From Salvator merianae (taxonomy: Eukaryota; Chordata; Lepidosauria; Squamata; Teiidae): a stretch of 64,000 bases of DNA. The first letter of the stretch is position 1. The number at the start of each line of letters is the position of its first letter. Below the pieces are notes generated by a model. That model was given only the letters and a program-made list of their open reading frames with translations, ran no database searches and had not been told where the DNA came from. Below, one piece after another: positions 37,895-50,903 of the stretch. The position numbers were made by a program, and so were the translations under genes. Location: positions 4,611,996-4,675,995 of the forward strand of contig QVOM02000103.1 of the NCBI GenBank assembly GCA_003586115.2, written 5' to 3'.

Positions 37895-38430
37895 ACTTAA
37901 TTACTCTGACTGGTTCACTAGCTTTGGCCTTTCCAGGATAGGGATAACTTGCTCTGGTACCCTCCACATTAGACTTATTGTAATGTACTCTAGATGGGCG
38001 ACCCTTGAAAATGGTCCAGAAGCTGGAATTAGTGCAGAATGCAGCAGGCTGACTGCTGATGGGAGTCTCTGGCTGGATGCACATCATGCCAGTCCTGAAA
38101 GATCTACATTGGTTGCCTATTTATGGTATAGTTAACATAGAAAGCCCTAAACGGCTTGGGACCTGATTACCTAAAGGATCGCTTTTACCTGCTTGGGTAG
38201 TGAGATCCCAAGGGGAGGGTATTCTTGTAGTTTCTCCTTTCTCAGAGATGCAAGCAGCAGGGAGACCTGTAGTGTGGTGACCACCAGACTCTGAATGGTT
38301 GCTTTCTGGAGATTTCCCAGGGGCCTACATTATATGGTTTTCATAGACTTGTTAAAACAGACCTCTTCACCCAGGCCTTGGATGTTTAGCTTCCTCTGAG
38401 TGTTGTGCTGGGAGAGAGAGTTATATTTTA
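37895..38430 (+). mobile_element. L2-type LINE fragment, ORF2 C-terminus and 3' end
   Basis: The plus strand shows the conserved L2 ORF2 end: LDLL.CTLDG in place of DYCNALY.GLP, then KMVQKLELVQNAAG, ADGSLWLDAHHASPERSTLV in place of the ..ITPVL..LHWLP motif, RKPXTAWD in place of YKALNGLGP, and near 38345 LLKQTSSPRPW in place of LKTWLFxQAF. Stops and frameshifts are frequent. The 3' untranslated part follows to about 38430, where CR1/L3 sequence begins. Confidence 0.7.
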
Positions 38431-38449
38431 AAGATGTTGTATAAAATCT

Positions 38450-40580
38450 ATGTATAAAAATGGAGATAGGCAATCTCCTTTGAGAAACATGTTGTTATAA
38501 ACATCAAAAGAAATAAGAACTTCTTTAAGTACACCAGAAGTATGAATTCAACAAGGAAAGCAATTGGACCATTAGATGGCAACAGACAGAAAGCGATAAT
38601 CAAAGATGATACAGAAATTGAATTCTTCGCCTCTGTTTTCACTGAGGAAGACAGCGGCATATGTCTGCATCTGGGAGGGAGTAAAAAGAATTAATTTGGA
38701 GAGAGGTAACCACAGAAGAGATTTTTGCATGTCTTAAACTAAATGCTAACAAATTATTGTTACCAGATGGCTTTCATCCAAAAATTGCTGAAGAACTGAA
38801 AAGTCAAAATGCTGATTTTCTAGTCAAAATGTGTGATATTTCATTAAGATTGGACTCTGTGCCTGAACACTGGATTGTAACACCAATCTTCAAACAAGGA
38901 TGCAGGGGTGAGACAGGAAATTATGGACCAATCAGCTTAGGATGAAGTGATGGAAATCATCATTAAGGATAAAATTAATACACATATATAGGAGCAAGCA
39001 TTGCTGAAAGAAAATCTGCATGGATTCCGCAAATGCAAATAATTCATTATTAACTTGTTAGAATTCTTTGAGAGTGTTAATAAGCATGTGGATAAAGGCA
39101 ACCCAGTTGACATTGTCTGTTTGGACTTTCAGAAGGCTTTTGACAAAGTCCCTTATTAAAGATTCCTGCATAAGCTCATCAGTCATAGAATAAGAATCCT
39201 TCTGGATTGGTAACTAGCTAAAGTACAGAGAACAGAGAATAGTAATATATGGACAATTCTCAGAGTGGAAGGAAGAAGAAGTAGGGTCCCCTAAGGTTCT
39301 GTATTGGGGCCAGAGATTTTTAATTTATTCATAAATGATCTAGAAGCAGGGGTAAGTATTGAGATAGAAAAGTTTGCTGAGAATACTAAATTATTCAGAA
39401 TAGTAGAAACTGAAACAGATTGCAAAGCACTGCAGAGGTATTGGGTGAATGACCAATGAAGTGGCAAATACACAAAGAACCCCAGTTACATCTATAAATT
39501 GATGGGGCCTGAGTTTTCTGTGACAGACTAGAAAAAGAAAATTGGGATTCTGGTGAACAGTTCAATAAAGATATCAACCCAGTGTGCAGCAATAATGAAA
39601 AATAGCTAATTCAATGCTAGGGATAATCAGGAAGGGAATAGAAAATAAGTCACCAAGCATCATTGTGCCTCTTTATAAATCTATACTGAGGACATATTTC
39701 AAATATTGTGCATAATTCTGGTCACACATCTTAGAAAGGATATTATGGAACTGGAATAAGTGCACAAAAGAGCAACCAGAATGATCAAGAAGCTGAAATA
39801 CCTCCCTTACAAGTAGGGATGTGCATGAACTAAGATCACATGTTCCGTTCGCCATCAAACCAAACATCTTATTCGGTTTGACAAAAACCATGTAATGGAA
39901 CAAGCATTTGTTCATGTTTGATCTTGAACTGGTTCAAATACAAGAAATACCATCTTTTCCTTTGAAAAAAAAGGCCTATTCAAGAGCAAAAACACAGCAA
40001 ACATAAACTTCACAAGTTGGGGTCTGGTTCAGTTCAACTGAATTTCTGGACATTCAAACAACCAAATGTTCAGTTCAATGCAAACATTTGCAAACTAGCC
40101 AAATCAGTCTGCAATATCTAGGTCTCTTCAGCCTAGAAAGGAAACATTTGAGAGGTGACCTAAATGAAGCATATAAAATTATGCATGGTGAAGAAAAGGT
40201 GGCTAGCCTCTATTAAGCTGATGGGCAGGAGAGCTAGGACCGACAAGGGCAAGTATCTTTTCACCCAGAAGGTCATCAGTCTGTGAAATTTACTACCAGA
40301 ACAGGCGGTGACAGCAAATAGCCTGGATAGTTTTAAAAATGGATTAGGCAAATTCATGGAGGACAGGTATATCAATAGCTATTAGAATTGCTGCATAAGT
40401 ACTGTCTCCAGGTTGAAGGGACAGGCAGAATGCCTCTAAAGACCATTTGCAGGAAGTCAAGAGCAGATGAAATGTTTGCCTTTGTCTTCTGCTTGAGAAT
40501 GTCTGGAAACAATTGGGGGAACACTGTGTGAGACAGGAGGCTAGACTAGATGGACTGTGACCTGATCCAGCTCCTCTTAT
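38450..40580 (+). mobile_element. 5'-truncated CR1/L3-type LINE, reverse transcriptase to 3' end
   Basis: A 2.1-kb plus-strand CR1-family element. Landmarks in order: LLPDGFHPKIAEELK at 38757-38801, VPEHWIVTPIFKQG near 38860-38902, LDFQKAFDKVP at 39121-39153, GSVLGPEIFNLFINDLEA at about 39295-39350, and KFAENTKLF at about 39370. The last is the FADDTKLF active-site box with both Asp residues lost. The 3' end runs through GCCTGGATAGTTTTAAAAAT and CTAGACTAGATGGACTG to CTCCTCTTATGCCC. A hAT MITE is nested at 39814-40120. Stops interrupt the frame, so it is inactive. It probably begins immediately after the L2 piece. Confidence 0.88.
39814..40120. mobile_element. hAT-type MITE nested in CR1/L3
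   Basis: It starts TAGGGATGTGCATGAAC and carries the family core (CCAAACATCTTATTCGGTTT, GCAAAAACACAGCAAACATA, CAAATGTTCAGTTCAATGCA). The right end has decayed to GCAATATCTA, so no target duplication can be claimed. CR1/L3 reading (CCTCCCTTAC before; GGTCTCTTCAGCCTAG after) is interrupted exactly by this block, which dates the hAT insertion as later than the LINE. Confidence 0.83.
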
Positions 40581-40599
40581 GCCCTTGTTTGACCATAGA

Positions 40600-43500
40600 A
40601 CTTACACCATCACAGCCTATCACAGAAGAAGAATAACTTTCACTGCTTTGATTCTTTTGAGGATAGGGAGGTTATAAAGGCAAATTAATTTACTGCTAAT
40701 ATTAATAATATTTGTAAACAAAAGTCAGCCTCTCATACTTTCTTTGTCACATGAAATGCTATACACAGGATTAAAATATCCAAAGCAAAATTCCCGTACT
40801 CCTTTTTAATTTGTCTTTACACAGCTAGAATAATGGCATTAATAGTATTACTCTAGTTTTTATTGAAACTCTGCTTCAAGTCACTCAAGAAGCAGAAATT
40901 ATGATTTCTAATAATCTATTTTCAAAACACTGCAAGTTCATGTCATTGGACATTTTGAATATCCAGAAAAAAAGATTATTCTTGATGTAAGTAAGAAATC
41001 AATTTTTTTTTGTAAAGATTGTTCTTTCAATTTTCCCTCTGAATTCTTTACATAAATTATGTGCAATCAAGTAAGTAAATGGCAAAGTTACAAAAACCTT
41101 GAACAAAATACAAGTAGAAGATACACAATTCAATAAAAAGTTAATTCCTTACAAAAGGGATGTAGTAATGCTTATTTTGACATTTTGCAACAGTGCAACT
41201 AATTTAAGTGGTTGTAAAAAAAAGAGCATCCAGCAAATAGTGTCTCAAAGAATCAGCACAAAACAGATGTGGGAAAAATAAACAACCTTCCTGTCTTGGA
41301 ATTTCTAAAAAGGTCTGCAAAGAACAAACAGGGCTTCACTTCCATTTGACTTCTAGACCTGTTAAAGACAGTCTCATGAGAACTAGACGCAGATTAATTA
41401 ACTATACTGCTGAAACTACTACAGTTAGCAAAAAGTACACAGCACTTTCAGTGCATATCCTTATGCCAGAGACTAGACTAAAAGTTATATCTTACATATA
41501 TATTTCATTCTATGGAAACAGATATGATAAAGAAAAATAAAAATCTAGGAATCTGTGGCAGGTAATAGATTATAGAATACAGCTGCCTGAAAATAAACTG
41601 ATTTATTTGAATTCCACAAACTTTAGTATCCTTTATTCTTTGCCTATGCCTATTCTTTGAGAAAATTTATAGATCAAGAAAACTTTTTTTAAAAAAAAAA
41701 ATGTATTCTATCAAAGAATCACAAAATGTAAATGAACTGGAAAACAGATCACCAAACAGATCACCAAACCAACTCTTGGTACACTGATCCAGCAACACTA
41801 TGAATGGCATCCATTTACAGATAACTGTAATCAACAGCTACTGAATTAAGTACTGTATTTAGCATATGTAATATTCTTAATTAGAGTCATTTGGTACTTG
41901 TTATTTTGTAATTTGATTTTCGATTTGTTGGTTTTCTCTCATGATTTTATCTTAATGTTTCAAATTGCTTTGTATTTTTTTTTTACATTATTTGTGTATT
42001 CAAGTTTTTTTAAAAAGAAAACAAAATAATTGTTTCATTTTTTATAAGCCAGTACATGAGTGAATATTGTAATTACTTTAATTTAGAGGGAAACATATTT
42101 TTGACTGAGAAGTCACACATTTTTTTCTACATCTTGGCTAAGGACAAGTAAATTTTGTACTTAAAGTTGTTCATGTTAACAAGGACAAAGTTTTGGTTCA
42201 ACCTTGATCAACAATGAGCAACTACTTTCTGTTTTTCCTCTCTAGACTTGTTCTCCCCTTGAGCTTATTATCTAGTTTCAAAGTGAAACCTGTCAGCATT
42301 AGCTCTTTGTTTATATTTTCCTGTTCATCAAAAGTCTATGCAAATAGGTACACTATTTTCTTTAAATGCAGATTTAGAATATGAATACATGTAAGTTTGC
42401 AAATGTCTGTTTCCTGTTCCTTTTAGTTAATACAATGTATATAAATTATGTAAAAGTCAGTGTATTTCCTTATCTTACAGTATCTTTCTACATGATCCCT
42501 ATTAACCTTTTGTTCTATATTCTTTCAGTAGTAACCCATTTTTTTTCCAAACTACTTCAGGAAAGTAATAATGTGCACAAAAATATATATATAAAGAAAT
42601 CAGAGTCATTCTAAAATACTGTGTATACCTTTTTTTACAAAAAATCCCAAATCAGTGTCTAAGCTGCTCCAAAACATTCATAATTCAACAGCTGTGTAAG
42701 TATAGGCGCTTGCAGACAAATAATAGTTGTTGGAGGCACATAAGTACCTACTATGTAGGTGTTCAGTGCCATCAAACCAAGTATAACGTTGTCTATATAA
42801 GAAAGTCATTTTTCTCCAGGACATTCCAGTAGTCCCTTTAGTCTCATCCATTCATCTTGTTCATTGCCTTTCCTTTAGTTTCCTTCCTTTGCCAAGCACA
42901 ATTATTTTTCAGCCCTTCATTTGCTCATAAGATATGTATATGGCATGTAAGTTTCTGCAAGATAATCACTGCATCAAAGGAAAAGTCAGGTTTTATTGAC
43001 CCACAGCTTTTTGATTCTAGGGAAGTGTGAGATGGTCACTAGTACCGAGCTCTCCAGGTTCAGCAAAGTTCAACTCAGAGTTGAATCTGGCAGAAACAAA
43101 GGTATATTTCTTCAACAAATTGTTGGCAAGCACTTCAAGCTGGCAGTAAATGACACTATGACCCAAGCCAATACATAAGTTTAGCAACTGAGCTGGCTAT
43201 TCACCCTCTGACTGACGTGCTTGGAGATAGCAGTGTCCAGCACTGGCAAGAAATGTTTGCTGATACTTTAAGGAAAGTCTGAATTAGGTCTCAGCTACAC
43301 TCAGTATTCCTGATCAAAAAAAAAAAAAAAGGCTTTATCTGCTTCAGGCTCTCCTTTCCCCAATTTTTCCATCACACTCATATATTGCACTTCAACTTGC
43401 TCCACCAGCAATCCATTGTGATTAGACATCCCTTTTTGTCAGTCATTAGCTTTTTTGTTTTGTCTGTTTTTACCCAAGTTCCAACCTCCCAAAATGCATT

Positions 43501-44550
43501 TGAGCAACACACCAAACACTTTAACTTGCTGTAAGGATGAAAAACGTTTTCCACTGTATTTCTAGTGTTAGATAATGTGGAATGAAAAAGGCTGTGTTCT
43601 CTTCAGTCTGGAGTAGATCATAGGTGGATTAAAACAAAGTTTTAGTCAAACCTCTAATTTTGTTTTTGCAGCATTCAGCTCTGAACCAAACTTTGCTGAA
43701 ATGAGAGAATGAAAGATATGGAACCAAACCCATGCTGCTCAAATTGTTCTCCTTACAAACTATGGAATTGCAATTCAAAGGCATCTACTCTCTGCTCTTT
43801 TTAAAGTATCTAATTTTCAGAGAATAAAATGGGAAAGAAACACTGCTTTATTTACTTTGATTTTCATTGTCAAGGAAAAGTCATGATTTTATTTAAACTA
43901 TTCATTCCTACGTTATACCTTCCTAGCATTATACCTTTTCTTAATTCTTTAACATACTATTTCATCATACCATCTTCAGAAATTCCACCTTGGGTTAGAT
44001 AAAGTAAAGGGAAAACAGCTGGTTGTGTTGCTGGTTGATCTAAGGTGGATTAAAATTTAAGTGTAATCTAGCCCTTATTCACTATCAACTATCAATTCAT
44101 CACAGATATAGGCTGATATTATTTGGTCCTTTAAATATTTAATGTCAATCCATACTTTATATATTCTGTTTACACTTTCACAATGCATTCTAACTCTTTA
44201 TTAATTTCAGCTAATAGAGCGGTGTTGTCCACATCTCAAACTGTGAATACTATGAATTCCATTTTGAATACCAGCTGCCATCTCTTCCAATTCTGTCATT
44301 TTTTAATTCTTTTTAAATAACAAAATACATAAATTGTGCCTAATACAGTTGTTAAAACATTCTGGTTACATAGAATACATTATATATGACAAATTACAGT
44401 AAGTAAAGAATAGTAGAACATAAAATAGACTTTCTACATAAAAAGAGTAAGCTTAATTCTTAGTAATAAAACTGATTGTAGATGTAATGACAACCAGTTC
44501 TGCCATTCTTGAGAAATGTTCACTACAGAAACTAAACAGACATGGGGCCA
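40600..44550. other. Intronic stretch without recognised feature
   Basis: AT-rich intron with A/T homopolymers (41683-41700, 43318-43331). No gene, terminal repeats or LINE landmarks seen. Short frames such as 41099-41281 and 42381-42614 have no domain. Confidence 0.55.
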
Positions 44551-44559
44551 TTATGCACT

Positions 44560-45022
44560 CTTGTCTGACTTCCTTCCCTGTTCTAAACCACTATTTTTCC
44601 AAATTCAGTTTGTGCTGTTGGTTCCAGTTTGTTGGAAAGCTTCTCACAAGAATAATCTAGTATTCTGACATAACCATTAGTGTTAGGCTTCTCACAGCTG
44701 CCTCTCTTCAGCCTTGCCAGACAGCAGGGTGATATCTCAAGGCAAGGCTGGTGGGCCCTTGCCATTCTGGTGCTTTCTCCTGCAATGGTGAAAATACCCA
44801 GAACTGAGCAAGCACCCACCCTCACACATAAGCAGTGGGTATTTTCCACAGAAAGAATACCAGAAACAAGCACCAGACTAGGTAAGTAACATTGCTATTT
44901 CAGAATAGCTGGAATTTCACTTCTATATCCTGGGACTATCCTGAGATTGCCACAGATACATATGACAATGCCAATATAGCGCTGGGATAATCCTGGGTTT
45001 TAGACCCTGTCTGGATACAGCC
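44560..45022 (-). mobile_element. MITE family with GGCTGTATCCAGACAGGG end, copy 2
   Basis: Reverse complement of 44925-45022 matches 12002-12105 (GGCTG.ATC.AGACAGG..TCTAAAA.CCA.GATTATCCCAGC). Further in, CCTGCTGTCTGGCA (rc of 44715-44730) also matches copy 1. The lower boundary is not defined. Small frames here (44583-44889) are not genes. Confidence 0.62.
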
Positions 45023-45511
45023 TTAATATTTTTCTTGCTCTAGTGTGATCCACACATTCAAAAGTCCTGCCATAATGAAGTAGCCATTCTCTTTATATTA
45101 TCTTGCTTTTCTCCTTATCCATTTGATTCTGATTCTTTCTTTTAGAAAACTGCCCAGTCCATATTCATGTTCACAGGTTCTTAAACAAGGCTATGCTTGG
45201 ATAAGGAATTAGCAATTGTGCTGTTGCTGTTCCTCCTCTCCATATGCTGCACAAATTATTGCTTTACTACTAGCCCTCTCTGAAATGCTAACATAAGAAG
45301 CTTTAAAAAGGCACTGGTTAGCCTTTCTTTTCAGTGCAAGGTTTTAGCCTGTCAGCTACTACATACTGACAGAAAATACCTTACAGGAAAAAATAGCCTA
45401 AAGTACTGTTGGAACTGTATCAAGCTTAAAAACAGTTTTACTGGGGACAGAACTGGACGCAAACTGAGAATAGCTCCTATCATTTGAAAAAGGGTTATTC
45501 CAGTCCCCTAA

Positions 45512-45610
45512 ATGTTCCCGATCTTCAAGTCCCATCAGTCTCAGCCAATCTGGCAAGAAATAATGGGAGCTGCAATAACATCAGGAGGGCTACAGCTGAC
45601 CACCCTTGCT
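45512..45610. repeat. Dispersed repeat fragment
   Basis: CAAGTCCCATCAGTCTCAGC followed by GGCAAGAAATAATGGGAGCT and ACATCAGGAGGGCTACAGCT resembles a common reptile interspersed sequence with 'ggagttgtagtccaacaacatctggagg' wording. I cannot name the family, and no ends are visible. Confidence 0.45.
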
Positions 45611-47318
45611 TTTAGATATTACCCATACCAGCACTACAGAAAATGGAAGCATCCTAAACCTGTGTACTTTTTGCTTTCCAAGGACGAGTTGCTGATGGAC
45701 AACTTCAATATTTTTTCCCCATCTTTATTTCTCTGGGCTATATTTAAAATTAGACATATCTCCAAATTTTCACCACCCAATGAGGTACACTTGTCAAAAC
45801 AGACTGAAAACTTTCCTGTGAAAGGAAGAACTGTACAGAGTTTCACAAGGTTGGTCTACTAATGTTTTTTGTCATCTTTTCTTTTTCTGAAAAGCTTCTG
45901 CTGTTCTCTCTAGGCTTCCAATTAACCTCCTGAAATTATACCAATTATGAGATAATAGTGACTAGATTCAAGATTGCAACCTGACATTAATATGTTCAGG
46001 TTCGAAATCATATCTGAAAGCACTTGCTCCTTGAAAGATCATTTTGTGTGCATATATTTAATACAAATAAAAATGGATAGAAGTATGAAATGAACACACT
46101 GTATATCAGCATGTAATAAGAATTAGCCTATAGATCACATTCAATAAATCTATAGTCAATGTCCATTATTAAAAATATATGAAATGTGATACAATTTATC
46201 ACTGCTAGGGTCATGACCGTTACTATGAAAACTCACTACATTAATTTCCCCAGTGCAGTGACCTGAATCAGCATTCTATACAATGACTATGTATAAAGGC
46301 GTGGAGGGAAGATGAGACAGCTGAAGGGGAGTGGAAATAATCTTCTTTAGCTTCAGGTTAAAAAATTTAAATAGATGCTAGTGAAAACCAAACTCAGACT
46401 TCCATATCTATTTTTTCTGAAGCTCTGGTGCTCATCAATAGTTTATATCCAATAAATTTTGCTATTCTTGTTGAATAACTTTGTTTTCTTTGCAATCAGA
46501 TACTTTACTGAGTTGCTAATGAATGAATACTTGGAGACTCAAAATTTTAAATATGCTGCCAATAATATTTTAATGGAAGTTCTGGGTCTGTTGAAAAGTA
46601 TCCTAAGAACTGGACTGACTTTGAATTAAAAAGTTTGCAAAACTGGTGCTTGTTCTGGTTACCAGCCATCCAGCACTTTTACATTCTGTTACACTAAGTT
46701 TTGAAAGATGAAAACTCATTCAAAATTTCCTGTAATAATTTGAATAGATAAGGAGACTTTCAGAGATTGTACAGGAAAGACACATACAAAAAGTTAAACG
46801 GTGGCACTGAAGCAAAACTGGAGGCGTCAAATATATTAGAATTAGAATTTGTTTTGCATGTTTTTTTCCTGTCAAGATCACAACGCAAGAAATGCCAAGC
46901 TGTAAGCATGTGAGGGTTATGGCTGTTCACTATTTGACCTCACTAAATTAAACCAGCAACAGCTGCCTCCTAGTGCCAATCTAAGTCCTTGCAGTACAGT
47001 AGCTTAAAAAATAAACAATGCAATTTGCACATGCTGTACCAAAATATCAGCTAGGGGTCAGAAATCCAGCTGAGTCAGCAAGTAGACTATTTTCATACAG
47101 GTTGACAATTACACTTGAAACTGGGTTGCAGGAAGCACCCTAAACAAATTTTAAAAATCAGCTTTTGATCAGATTAAAGTATTCGAAATAAAAACAGAAA
47201 ACACCAAGCCTTTTTTTATCAGACAATTTCTACTGCTTCAACATACATGTATATATGTTGCTTTACGTTTCATCTTCAGGTGCATATAATTTACTTCTTT
47301 TTCTTTGTTTTCTCCTTT

Positions 47319-47346
47319 AATATATATATGTATATGTGTGTGTGTG

Positions 47347-47379
<33 letters not shown>

Positions 47380-47406
47380 ATACATATACACACACATATA
47401 CATATT
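47319..47406. repeat. (TA)n/(TG)n compound microsatellite
   Basis: Alternating TA and TG runs turn into a CA run, so the tract is partly self-complementary (TGTGTGTATAC..GTATACACACA-like) and could form Z-DNA or a cruciform. Confidence 0.95.
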
Positions 47407-47960
47407 CCATGATTTTTAAGCCAAAAACTTTCTCAAAAACTAAATTATATTTGTCACTCAAGAAAAGATAGGAACGCGTGTTTGAAATACTGAAATGTAT
47501 CAAACTGTATTAACAATTGAGCAACTCTATACCTAGTTCAATTTGCTGCTGGCAAGTTTTTCTTACTACTACAATGAAAACAATTTGAAAGCACCAAATG
47601 GGACAACCCTTCAATCAAGTGTTCCTTCCTAGGTAACAATGGAAAATCCTGCATTTAGAGATAAATGCTACTTCCTGCAATAACCAGGCAAGTTTCAAAT
47701 TGAAAATGTTGCTTAAATGGTTTTCATAACTATTTTGCTGACTTGTAATGTGTCACTCATGTGCTACTAATACAGTCCCATTAAGCAACAGATGTTTACA
47801 AGCTGGGAAGACCAGTGGAAAACAAGTCTTTGCTTCTGTATAGGAATAGGAAAATAACATCATCTTCACATTTGTTTCAGACTGTTTTAGGTTAGACTAA
47901 ACTATAGCAGTTGGACTCTTAAGAACATATACCAAGAGCTGTAGTTTTGGGTTTTTTTAA

Positions 47961-47962
47961 AA

Positions 47963-48010
<48 letters not shown>

Positions 48011-48013
48011 AAA
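47961..48013. repeat. (GAAA)n microsatellite
   Basis: About thirteen nearly perfect GAAA units, preceded by a T/A run. Confidence 0.95.
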
Positions 48014-49610
48014 CAGCATGATAACCATTATATATGAAAGCATGATACTCCCCCCCCACCAAAAGGAGCAAAATACCAACAGGAGCTTGTAAGAAGACAT
48101 GAAGGTGAAAGCATATTTGCCCCCGACCTACAAAATTCCCAAATGTACATACAGTTATGTATTCATAGTTATTTTACATAACTGAAGGCAATACATCCCA
48201 TTAAAAAGAGTTTGAAAAGCTTTTGTCCCAGTGCTATCACTGCTCTTAACAATTTATTTCACCCACTTACTATGAGCCAATATATTATACTACATTAATT
48301 CTTTACCCCATACTTGGAAAATAGATATCAGAAGCCTCAAGGTTATTAATGGAAACCATGTACACTCAGGAAGTCAAATCATGCAATTACATATTCAGGT
48401 ATCACAAACCATGGGAACAAGCCTCATAAATGTGTGTTCACTTCTAGTATATACAACCCATTGAATTGATCAACTTCTCCAAGCCGGGACTTAAAAACCA
48501 AATCTAACTCTACTACTCTGAAAAGAGAAAGGGACAATGAACATGGTTGTTTCCTTACTTTACTAAGAAATCAAACGATTAGAAAACAGCACATTTATTA
48601 ATTGCAATGTTGTGGATTAAACAGAGGCTTCAATAGACAACTTACAAAATGGGTAACTTTCTTAAGCTATGAAAACGATTGTTATACTGAATAACATTGA
48701 ATAGATGATGGATAATGTTTATATTAATGTACCATACAAAGGCACTTTAAAAAAAGAAAAAAAGAGGATTAGAAAACACAGTACCTGAATGCAACCAAAG
48801 TCACGCCTGTTACCTTACAATGCTTTTTGTTTTCTGTTAGAATAGATGCCACAATGTTTCAAGTATGACCAAACACCAACTATATGGACACCAAACATAT
48901 GTGAGAAAAAAGCAGCAATTTTATTTCCACTATTGCATCTACAGTAACCCACTCAGATAATTATGAATTTTACATGGTCTGAAGGGTGCCGCTTTTGGGT
49001 CCCTCATTTGATACGCTCTTTGTATAACTGATGTAATGAGTTTGCAAAGCACTTTATGAGTGAAATTGCTAGTTCCAACCATTCCTAGATACGCTGCCTA
49101 ATCTCAGCAGTGTACGCACTGAAAATGAGTTCAGAAGCTACAGCTACTGCAAAATTCTTCAATCGGGACAATTTGCAGGTATGAGACAGAGTTCCCCCTT
49201 GCTCTGCACACACTGCACTGTTTGCCAACAGTATGTTAAACCTGTAGCAAAAGTGAAGAATGGTACCTTAGCTGCAGGCACAAGGACCCTTAACTGGTTT
49301 CTCAGGCAACCATCTATTTTTGGGTACAGTGATATGGGTAATGGTGCCACTAAACCACTACTTGAAAATGTCTTAGTAGGTAAAGTAATTTTAATATCAC
49401 ACTGCTGGTAGGTTTCTACTATGGAGGCAGGTGGCCAGGGCCTCTCCTGCCACAAGGAATAGAGTATGTTTTAAAACAAAGGGTTAAAAAAAAATTAAAA
49501 GACAGGCAAGCTTAACACAGATGATTACAGTTTGGATTCCCTCAGATGGCCACCTGGTGAAAACTAGATCCCTGAATTATAAAGCAGTTACAAGACACAC
49601 TGTTCAAAAA

Positions 49611-49967
49611 TAGAGATGTGCAAAATCCAATTCACGTTTACAAATTTGATTAAATATTTCACATTCATGTATATTTGCATCAAAATTAAAATGTGTTTTT
49701 TTACATTTCCAAAACTCTCATCGAATCAAACCAGTCTCCCGATTGCAAAACTGAACAATTTGATTGAACATTCATGTTTTGCTGTGTTTTTGCCCAGGAA
49801 GAGAGTTTTTTCAAAGAAAGAAGTGGTATTCTTCCTTTCCAAAAAAAGTGCAAAAATGAATGTGAAAAATTGTTTTTTCAGTTAAATGATTCAACAATTA
49901 AATGAATAAAAACGTTTTGGATTCAACAGAAAAACAAACATGTGAACTTTGTTCAGGCACACCTCTA
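49611..49967. mobile_element. hAT-type MITE, diverged
   Basis: The ends are TAGAGATGTGCAAAATCC and GGCACACCTCTA. Flanking octamers ttcaaaaa (49603-49610) and tccaaaag (49968-49975) agree at six of eight positions, consistent with an aged 8-bp duplication. The interior is AT-rich and related to the other members (GAACATTCATGTTTTGCTGT is the core in inverse orientation). Confidence 0.72.
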
Positions 49968-49979
49968 TCCAAAAGCAAA

Positions 49980-50900
49980 ACAGTCTCAAAACCTAGAACA
50001 CTTTAAAATAAAAACTCTAGTTGCTCTAGCCGCTAAACGATCCCTAATTGCTACGGCTAAAGCTTGGGATTTTGCTCCTTGCTTAAAGCAGCCAGCCACA
50101 TGTCCAACCAGAAGGATCTCTGCCTCAACTCTTTTGTTCTCCCCACAGTACCTAGTTCTGCATGTCTCCCATCTTACCACTGGTGTCCACAGGACATCAG
50201 GAACCCGAGCCAATCAGGACATCATTCCAGAAATCTTTGGCAGATTTATTAATTGGACTTGTATGCCGCCCCTCTCCTCTTACTCTTGCAGTTTGGTGAA
50301 GTGAATGCTGGGAGTCAATTCTTGACTTCTTGGTCCCCACAATGACACGATGGGATCGTTGTAAAGCCAGTTAAAGGTGCTTGTTTTTACTGAATGCTCT
50401 GATGTTCTGAATATTTAAAAAGTCACCTTAGCATCTTCTGTTTAAGAAGTTGTCAAGGCAGCAACATTGTCCAGCAGCACCAATGACGCAAAGAGTTTCA
50501 TTTGATTTGAGGTAGGTGCCCTCCCTATGTACTTTTAAGAGCCATTTAACCTTCTGAATAGGTCTCTTGATTTGATGTTTTAACTATTTCATATTTACAA
50601 GTTTTACTGATTTTATTATATTTAAAACTATTGATGTTATGCCAGGTTTTGTGAGTTGGTAGGACACCACCTCATCTCCCAAGTTCCAAGTAGGCCAGGA
50701 GGGCCAGCACAGCAAGGTGAATGTTCGCCTTACTCTGAAAGCTGAGTTTTTAGATGTTCTACCTAACAACATCATACTTCCTGAAGAAAGGAACAACATC
50801 CTCTCAAATGTTCCAGAATGCACCTGAATAGCATTCTGTACACCCTTCTAAACTGTTAGCAAATCCTTGAAAACATGGCACAAACAAAAGAAATTTTGTG
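49980..50900. other. Intronic stretch without recognised feature
   Basis: Slightly less AT-rich sequence. The 120-codon frame at 49942-50304 starts inside the hAT MITE and has no domain; I regard it as chance. Confidence 0.5.
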
Positions 50901-50903
50901 GTT

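Larger units (their letters stand above)
45620..49600. other. Intronic stretch with microsatellites only
   Basis: AT-rich intron. Apart from the two microsatellites listed I see no repeats or genes. The frames at 49159-49455 overlap on opposite strands without a known domain. Confidence 0.52.

Noticed and set aside
47247..47503. Open frames with YTHTHTYTY-like peptide
   Set aside because: Translated TG/TA microsatellite.
49942..50304. 120-codon plus-strand frame
   Set aside because: Starts within a hAT MITE, has no domain, and an equally long frame exists on the other strand.
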